Origin: Clostridiaceae bacterium
Lineage (GTDB): Bacteria; Bacillota; Clostridia; Monoglobales; Firm-18
Assembly (NCBI GenBank): GCA_012511915.1
Contig: JAAZFB010000336.1
Coordinates: 1-13,506, forward strand
Length of the DNA stretch: 13,506 nucleotides
Direction: 5' to 3'
The position numbers and the translations under genes were made by a program. Below, in pieces: positions 9,314 through 13,506 of the stretch (the stretch's first letter is position 1; every line of letters begins with the position of its first letter). The notes below the pieces were generated by a model. It saw nothing but the letters and a program-made list of their open reading frames with translations, was not told the origin of the DNA and ran no database searches.

Positions 9314-11071
9314 ATGCAGAAAACTAAACGCTTTTTAATTATTATCGGAGTGTTATGCAGTATATGGTGTACTGCAGGTGCTTTAGAACAACCAAGCATT
9401 AATATAGTTCCTCGCACAACTAATGTTGTTGATGTAGACAGCAATATTGTGATTGATTTCGTATTGGGAAACAATTCTGATATCTACGGAATTGAATTTG
9501 ATATTGGATATGATGAACAAAAGTTACAATATGTTACCGGAGAAGCAACGGGCGGCCTTGGAAGCTCAAATTTGTCAAATCCCCAGCCAGGAGTGATAAG
9601 TTTCAATGCTTTGAATGCTTCTCCCATCAGCAATGGTACATTATTTAGTTTGACATTTAAGGCAAAGGGAACAGCTGCTTTAATAGAGAAAACAACATTA
9701 ACAATAACAGACTTGGTTGCGGGGAATAATAACGCGATTCCAATCGAGTGCAGCGTTTATAATTTGGACATTGCAATAAAAAACAAGAGCGCTGTATCAT
9801 ACAATAATCAAACATATACCTATGACGGAACTCAAAAAACAATGTTCATCTCAGGAGGACTTCCTGATGGTGCAAGTGTGATTTATGCTGATAATTTCAA
9901 AACAAACGCAGGGTTATACAATTCAACCGCAACCATTACTTTCAATTATGATTATGCTGTTATTGCTCCCATAGTATTAAATGCAATATTGACAATTAAT
10001 AAGGCAGATCAAGCAAGTCCTGATGTTTCAGAGATAGCAATAGACTATATTAATGAAAAAATTTCTTTTGGCTCAAATTTGGAAGCGAATTTAGCAGCTG
10101 ATTTCAGTGGGACTTGGGTATTGTCAAATGGTATTATTACTCCGAAAACCAATATATCTATAATTTATATAAGCTATAAGGAAAATGAAAACTATAACAG
10201 GGGTATACCGTTGACATTTTTAGTTCCTCCGCGTCCTTCAGCACCGGTAGCCCCGACAATGCAGAGTGCTACCTCTACTGATATAACACTTAACACAATA
10301 CCCGGGGCTGAGTACAGGTGTAATGACGGTGCTTGGCAGACAAGTCCTATATTTACAGGCTTATTACCGAATCAAACTTATACTTTTTATGCAAGAATAA
10401 AAGCCACCAGCATAAGCTTTAAATCTAATTCAAGTGCCGCAAGTAGTTTTATAACAGCCTACCAATTACTTGATATAACAGATATTGTGGTAAATGAGCA
10501 GAACAAAATTATATCGGCGACTATTGAAAACAATACAGGTATTGGGGTCACATCGGCGATAGCAGTTTTGACACTATATGATGTTAATGACAAATCGGTA
10601 GAAATAGTTAATTTGAATATTGAGAGCTTAGCTGATAATTCATCAAATAATTTGGAATTTGTATATACCACAACAAAAAGCATACTGACATATAAAATAT
10701 TTATATGGGAAAGTTATTTGACAATGAAACCAGTATCAGAAGTCTATACCGGAAGTATTAATAATACAAGCGAATTATTAACTATAAAAGAAGTAGAAGC
10801 TAATAATTATAACAAAACCATATCGGCGACTATTGAAAACAATACAGGTATAGAAGTTGCATCGGCGATAGCAGTTTTGACGCTATATGATGTTAATAAC
10901 AAGTCGGTAGAAATTGTTAATTTGAACATTGATAATTTAGCAAATAATTCATCAAAAAATTTGGAGTTTGTATATACCACAACAAAAAGCATACTGACAT
11001 ATAAAATATTTATATGGGACAGTTATTTGACAATGAAACCATTATCTGCTTATTATGAGGGGCAAATATGA
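9314..11071 (+). CDS. Secreted cohesin protein with MBG-like, Fn3-like and duplicated C-terminal modules
   Basis: 585 residues from ATG 9314, chosen for its GAGGAG site and because MQKTKRF plus a hydrophobic stretch gives a signal peptide, probably cleaved near AGA (residues 21-23). A cohesin-like domain spans about 27-155 (IVIDFVLGNNSDIYGIEFDI, YDEQKLQYV, GTLFSLTFKAKG). An MBG-like domain follows at about 159-232 (YDGTQK, GLPDGASVIY), then a poorly recognised beta region, an Fn3-like domain at about 310-385 (GLLPNQTYTFYARIKAT), and two near-identical modules of about 100 residues to the C-terminus, ending YKIFIW(E/D)SYLTMKP. That K-x-F-x-W-x-S-x-x-x-MKP ending recurs in clostridial secreted proteins. 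I see no SLH, LPXTG or transmembrane anchor, so its attachment is unclear. The cohesin probably binds a dockerin, possibly the one encoded just upstream. The 1-nt gap upstream and 4-nt overlap downstream imply an operon. Confidence 0.85.
   Translation: MQKTKRFLIIIGVLCSIWCTAGALEQPSINIVPRTTNVVDVDSNIVIDFVLGNNSDIYGIEFDIGYDEQKLQYVTGEATGGLGSSNLSNPQPGVISFNALNASPISNGTLFSLTFKAKGTAALIEKTTLTITDLVAGNNNAIPIECSVYNLDIAIKNKSAVSYNNQTYTYDGTQKTMFISGGLPDGASVIYADNFKTNAGLYNSTATITFNYDYAVIAPIVLNAILTINKADQASPDVSEIAIDYINEKISFGSNLEANLAADFSGTWVLSNGIITPKTNISIIYISYKENENYNRGIPLTFLVPPRPSAPVAPTMQSATSTDITLNTIPGAEYRCNDGAWQTSPIFTGLLPNQTYTFYARIKATSISFKSNSSAASSFITAYQLLDITDIVVNEQNKIISATIENNTGIGVTSAIAVLTLYDVNDKSVEIVNLNIESLADNSSNNLEFVYTTTKSILTYKIFIWESYLTMKPVSEVYTGSINNTSELLTIKEVEANNYNKTISATIENNTGIEVASAIAVLTLYDVNNKSVEIVNLNIDNLANNSSKNLEFVYTTTKSILTYKIFIWDSYLTMKPLSAYYEGQI
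10467..11067 (+). repeat. Tandem duplication with 309-bp period in the cohesin gene
   Basis: Unit one is about 10467-10775 and unit two about 10776-11067. The cores 10511-10732 and 10820-11041 match at roughly nine bases in ten by eye, including identical stretches such as TATCGGCGACTATTGAAAAC. The offset is exactly 309 bp (103 codons), so the frame is kept. Similarity drops at the outer edges of the units. This is a recent in-frame duplication of one C-terminal module. Confidence 0.9.
11057..11062 (+). promoter_or_regulatory. Ribosome binding site for the cohesin-SLH gene
   Basis: GAGGGG lies 5 bases before ATG 11068. The start codon overlaps the previous gene's stop as ATGA (11068-11071), so translation is probably coupled. 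Confidence 0.8.
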
Positions 11072-12207
11072 AACACAAAATATTAATCTTATTGTTGGTG
11101 CTTATATTATCAGTACTGCCGAACACTATTTCAATTTCCAAAGAAGTTACAGCAATAAGTATGGATGATTATTCCGGCATATCGGGAGAGGAGATTAGTG
11201 TTGATATAAGGTTGTCAGCTAATTCAAATGTTTGCGTAGGTACATTTTACATTACCTATGATAGTAATAGCTTAGAACTGATAGCCTGTGAAGCAGGCGA
11301 CGTAATTGCAAAGGCAATGCCTCAGTTTAATGAAAACTATAAATCCGATACAATAAAAGCAACTTTCATGACAACAACATCCATTGTAGAAGAAGGGGTG
11401 TTGTGTAAACTAAAATTTAAGATTATTGCTACAGAGGGAGAAGCAGAGGTTAAAGTAAATAATATTGAATTTTATGATTTTGATGAGAATACTATAAGTG
11501 TAGAAAGCCTTAACGGTGTAGTTGCAATTAAATCCAAGACAAATGAAGAGAGTACAATGGATTCAGATGTCGGCTCAGTACCTTCAACTTCAGGTATAAG
11601 GCGATACACACAAACGCCAAATGCGCAAGAAAAAGACTTGGACACTCAGCAACAGCAACAAATCACAATTAGTTTTAGTGATATAAGTGAATATCCGTGG
11701 GCATTAACAGAAATTGAATATTTAGTTGAAAAGGGAATAATAAGAGGAACGTCACAAACAACCTTTAGTCCCTCTCTGCCAATTACGAGAGCTGATTTTA
11801 TGGTGCTTTTGATACGAATGTTAGGGATACAAGAAGATATAACGGATAATTTTGTTGATGTTAAAGAAGACGCATATTATTACTATGAAATAGGTGCTGC
11901 AAAAAAAATGGGTTATATAAGTGGGATTGGAAACAATATTTTCAATCCTGAGGAACCAATCACAAGGCAGGATATGTTTAGCATTACATATAGAATAATA
12001 AAAGACAATATACTAGATGATGAAGATTTGGCTCCTTTGTATAAATATAATGATAATTTATTAATAGCAGATTATGCAAAACAGCCAATCGCAGTATTGA
12101 TAAAAAATGATTTGATTAAGGGTAATAATAATATGATTAACCCTGTGCAAAATGCAACAAGAGCCGAAACGGCAGTATTTATATATCGGTTATATTCAAT
12201 GTTATAA
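11068..12207 (+). CDS. Cohesin-SLH cell-surface anchoring protein
   Basis: 379 residues. A Lys-start hydrophobic signal peptide (about 1-24) precedes a cohesin domain at about 27-155 (SGEEISVDIRLSANSNVCVG, ITYDSNSLELI, VLCKLKFKI). A polar linker with a run of five Gln (about 157-200) leads to three SLH repeats at about 201-252, 261-310 and 330-379. The SLH motif that contacts pyruvylated wall polysaccharide reads TRAD, TRQD and TRAE, so repeats one and three look most functional. The architecture resembles short anchoring scaffoldins such as OlpA of Clostridium thermocellum, which hold dockerin-bearing proteins on the cell surface. By context its likely partner is the dockerin of the giant protein, though cohesin-dockerin specificity cannot be read from sequence. 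It is the last gene of the operon and ends with TAA. Confidence 0.92.
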   Translation: MKHKILILLLVLILSVLPNTISISKEVTAISMDDYSGISGEEISVDIRLSANSNVCVGTFYITYDSNSLELIACEAGDVIAKAMPQFNENYKSDTIKATFMTTTSIVEEGVLCKLKFKIIATEGEAEVKVNNIEFYDFDENTISVESLNGVVAIKSKTNEESTMDSDVGSVPSTSGIRRYTQTPNAQEKDLDTQQQQQITISFSDISEYPWALTEIEYLVEKGIIRGTSQTTFSPSLPITRADFMVLLIRMLGIQEDITDNFVDVKEDAYYYYEIGAAKKMGYISGIGNNIFNPEEPITRQDMFSITYRIIKDNILDDEDLAPLYKYNDNLLIADYAKQPIAVLIKNDLIKGNNNMINPVQNATRAETAVFIYRLYSML

Positions 12208-12233
12208 AATTTTTATAAATCGAGCTGCTTTTT

Positions 12234-12289
12234 ATACTAATCCTCAATTAAAAGACAAGTTTTTTTGTTTTTTAATTGAGGATTAGTAT
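12234..12289 (+). repeat. Near-perfect 26-bp inverted repeat after the surface operon
   Basis: Left arm 12234-12259 pairs with right arm 12264-12289 around a TTTT loop. The outer 20 bp are perfect (ATACTAATCCTCAATTAAAA and its complement). The two inner mismatches, 12254/12269 and 12259/12264, are both G-U pairs in + strand RNA. It may stop transcription of the operon, but no T-run follows the stem on either strand, so it is not a textbook intrinsic terminator. TA bases flank the inner palindrome starting CTAATCC, which would also fit a tiny MITE-like element with TA target duplication. The role is unresolved. Confidence 0.85.
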
Positions 12290-12304
12290 TATGCCTCGAT
12301 AATA

Positions 12305-12333
12305 TTGTCATGTACACAAATACATGCTATAAT
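12305..12333 (+). promoter_or_regulatory. Sigma-A-type promoter for the yqeG-aroE fusion gene
   Basis: TTGTCA at 12305-12310 (-35; five of six to consensus) and TATAAT at 12328-12333 (-10; perfect) are separated by 17 bases. A TG at 12325-12326 gives an extended -10. Predicted transcription start is near 12340, giving a leader of about 60 bases. This marks a new transcription unit separate from the surface operon. Confidence 0.8.
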
Positions 12334-12334
12334 A

Positions 12335-12379
12335 ATACTAATTCGCGTTAGAAAAAATTCATTAATTGCGATTTAGTAT
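12335..12379 (+). repeat. Imperfect 12-bp inverted repeat in the leader
   Basis: ATACTAATTCGC (12335-12346) pairs with GCGATTTAGTAT (12368-12379) with one mismatch and a 21-base loop. It begins with the same ATACTAAT as the larger palindrome at 12234. It overlaps the predicted transcription start, so it could be an operator-like site or a partial leader hairpin. No regulator is identifiable. Confidence 0.5.
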
Positions 12380-12386
12380 ATACTTT

Positions 12387-12393
12387 AAGGTGG
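12387..12393 (+). promoter_or_regulatory. Ribosome binding site deciding a TTG start
   Basis: AAGGTGG lies 7 bases before TTG 12401. An ATG at 12397 is closer but in another frame and encodes only eight codons (MIEDIYSD). The TTG frame is the one that gives a YqeG N-terminus, and a TGA directly precedes it in frame. Confidence 0.75.
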
Positions 12394-12400
12394 TGCATGA

Positions 12401-13471
12401 TTGAAGATATTTACTCCGACTGAGTATGCTAACAGCATATATGCTATAGACATGCAGTTGTTAAAGGAAAAAGGAATTAAACTAATTTTGTTGGACATTG
12501 ACAATACATTAGTTTCACCACGACAAACGATGCCGACCGATTCTGTTATAAGTTGGATTAAAACAGTTAAATCAGACGGTTTTATTGTTGTTCTTTTTTC
12601 AAACAATTCAAAAAGAAGGATAAATCTATTTAATGAAAAATTAAATTTACATACCGTGCATAGGGCATTGAAGCCATTGGCTTATCATTTTATTAAAACG
12701 GCACGAAAATTCTGTGTAAGCTGTAACGAGATGTGCTTGATAGGCGATCAAGTCTTTACCGATATATGGGGTGCAAATAATGCAGGTGTAATGTCTGTTT
12801 TAGTTATGCCAATCTCACCGGATGAGGGGGCGAGTGTTAAACTCAAAAGGCTGTTTGAAAAGCGGGTTATTAAACACAATAAAGTCGAAACTTATTGTCT
12901 TATTGGAAATCCGTTAGCACATAGCAAATCACCCATACTGCATGAGCAAGTATATTCATATTACAATATAAATGCAAGGTATTTGCTTTTCCCTATAGAA
13001 CAACATAAGCTTGGGCAAATTATTTCGAAATTCAGAAAAATTGATGTAAAGGGATTTAACGTTACAGTGCCCTTTAAGCAGGCTATTATGCCTTTTTTGG
13101 ATGAAATATCCGACATTGCCCAAACTATTGGTTCTGTCAACACAGTTGTAGAACATGATGGCAAATGGATAGGTTATAATACTGATGCAGACGGTTTTAT
13201 AATGATGCTTAAATCAAACGAAACAGCAGTTGCGGGCAGTCGTGTTAAAATATTGGGCGCAGGCGGTTCAACCCCTGCAATTGTGTATGCTGTTTTACAG
13301 GAAGGGGCAAAGAGCGTTTTTGTGTATAATCGTACTATTAGTAAGGCACAGCAAATTGCCCAAAAGTTTAAAAATGTTGTTGCAATGCCGATTGATAAAT
13401 TCGACCCGCAAGATTGTGATATACTTATTAATACTACATCGGTTGGATTAGCACCGAATGTATACTCCTAG
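12401..13471 (+). CDS. YqeG-type HAD phosphatase fused to shikimate dehydrogenase (AroE), cut by an in-frame TAG
   Basis: 356 residues from TTG 12401. Residues 1 to about 160 are a YqeG-family HAD IIIA phosphatase: nucleophile motif LLDIDNTL (D32, D34), SNN (67-69), KPL (K91) and IGDQVFTD (D116, D121). From about 163 the protein is AroE: shikimate-binding HSKSP (174-178), NVTVPFK with catalytic K226, IGSVNT (N247), YNTDADG (D262), nucleotide-binding GAGGSTPA (286-293; the usual Arg/Lys is Pro) and NRT (310-312), which favours NADP. AroE reduces 3-dehydroshikimate to shikimate in aromatic amino acid synthesis. YqeG relatives are phosphatases, some acting on phosphatidylglycerophosphate. The genes are neighbours in many Firmicutes; here they share one frame with almost no linker. 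The frame stops at TAG 13469 within a typical AroE segment, and AroE-like sequence continues to the window edge. Confidence 0.85.
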   Translation: MKIFTPTEYANSIYAIDMQLLKEKGIKLILLDIDNTLVSPRQTMPTDSVISWIKTVKSDGFIVVLFSNNSKRRINLFNEKLNLHTVHRALKPLAYHFIKTARKFCVSCNEMCLIGDQVFTDIWGANNAGVMSVLVMPISPDEGASVKLKRLFEKRVIKHNKVETYCLIGNPLAHSKSPILHEQVYSYYNINARYLLFPIEQHKLGQIISKFRKIDVKGFNVTVPFKQAIMPFLDEISDIAQTIGSVNTVVEHDGKWIGYNTDADGFIMMLKSNETAVAGSRVKILGAGGSTPAIVYAVLQEGAKSVFVYNRTISKAQQIAQKFKNVVAMPIDKFDPQDCDILINTTSVGLAPNVYS

Positions 13472-13506
13472 CCGGTGGAAAGCTTAGACTGTATAAGCGC
13501 AAATAC
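13469..13506 (+). pseudogene. In-frame TAG and continuation of aroE (3' cut by window end)
   Basis: Codons read GTA TAC TCC TAG CCG GTG GAA. AroE proteins usually have a P-N-V-x-x-S-P-V/I-type segment here, and PVESLDCISAN follows the stop in frame. Changing TCG (Ser) to TAG would explain it. The stop removes roughly the last quarter of the AroE domain, so the truncated dehydrogenase is probably impaired unless the stop is suppressed or is an error. Confidence 0.7.

Noticed and set aside
10459..10992. Pair of similar minus-strand open frames in the cohesin gene
   Set aside because: They resemble each other only because they lie opposite the 309-bp duplication; the + strand protein is clearly the real one.
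12202..12218. TTATAAAA/TTTTATAA palindrome at the stop of the SLH gene as a terminator
   Set aside because: It is A/T only, with a single central base that cannot form a loop, so it would not make a stable hairpin.
12265..12273. T-rich stretch inside the inverted repeat as a terminator U-tract
   Set aside because: It lies in the loop and right arm rather than after the stem, so it does not form the usual hairpin-plus-U-tract order.
1..13506. CRISPR array, tRNA, rRNA or insertion sequence
   Set aside because: I saw no regularly spaced identical repeats, no tRNA-like or rRNA-like sequence and no transposase.

Overview
The window looks like chromosomal DNA of a low-GC, Gram-positive anaerobe of the Clostridia. 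The signs are AT-rich coding sequence with strong GAGG-type ribosome binding sites, secreted proteins with cohesin, dockerin and S-layer-homology (SLH) modules, and a yqeG-aroE neighbourhood typical of Firmicutes. All genes I support are on the + strand.

Region 1 (1-9312) is one reading frame that enters from the left edge and ends in a dockerin. It is interrupted by two single in-frame stops, TGA at 5749 and TAA at 8308, with no frame change. Without them it would be a surface protein of more than 3100 residues: Ig-like and CARDB/NEW3-like domains, a central mostly helical block of about 740 residues with a very acidic tract, more Ig-like domains, four related carboxypeptidase-regulatory/PEGA-like repeats, an MBG-like domain, a chitobiase C-terminal-like domain and a dockerin.

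Region 2 (9314-12207) holds two tightly coupled genes. The first encodes a secreted cohesin protein with no visible anchor, carrying MBG-like, Fn3-like and duplicated C-terminal modules. The second encodes a cohesin protein with three SLH repeats that can anchor it to the cell wall. Spacings of 1 nt and -4 nt indicate one operon with region 1. The simplest reading is a non-catalytic cellulosome-like surface assembly: dockerin on the giant protein, cohesins on its two neighbours, and SLH holding one of them to the wall.

Region 3 (12208-12400) is a compact intergenic stretch. It has a near-perfect 26-bp inverted repeat, then a strong sigma-A-type promoter (TTGTCA, 17 nt, extended TATAAT), a second imperfect inverted repeat and a strong ribosome binding site.

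Region 4 (12401 to the right edge) is a fusion of a YqeG-type HAD phosphatase with shikimate dehydrogenase (AroE). It too is cut by one in-frame stop, TAG at 13469, after which AroE-like sequence continues in frame to the window end.

The oddest feature is that two unrelated genes carry three nonsense codons, one of each kind (TGA, TAA, TAG), each explainable by one base change and none with a frameshift. This may be recent gene decay, sequence error in a draft or metagenomic assembly, or, less likely, suppression. The sequence alone cannot decide.
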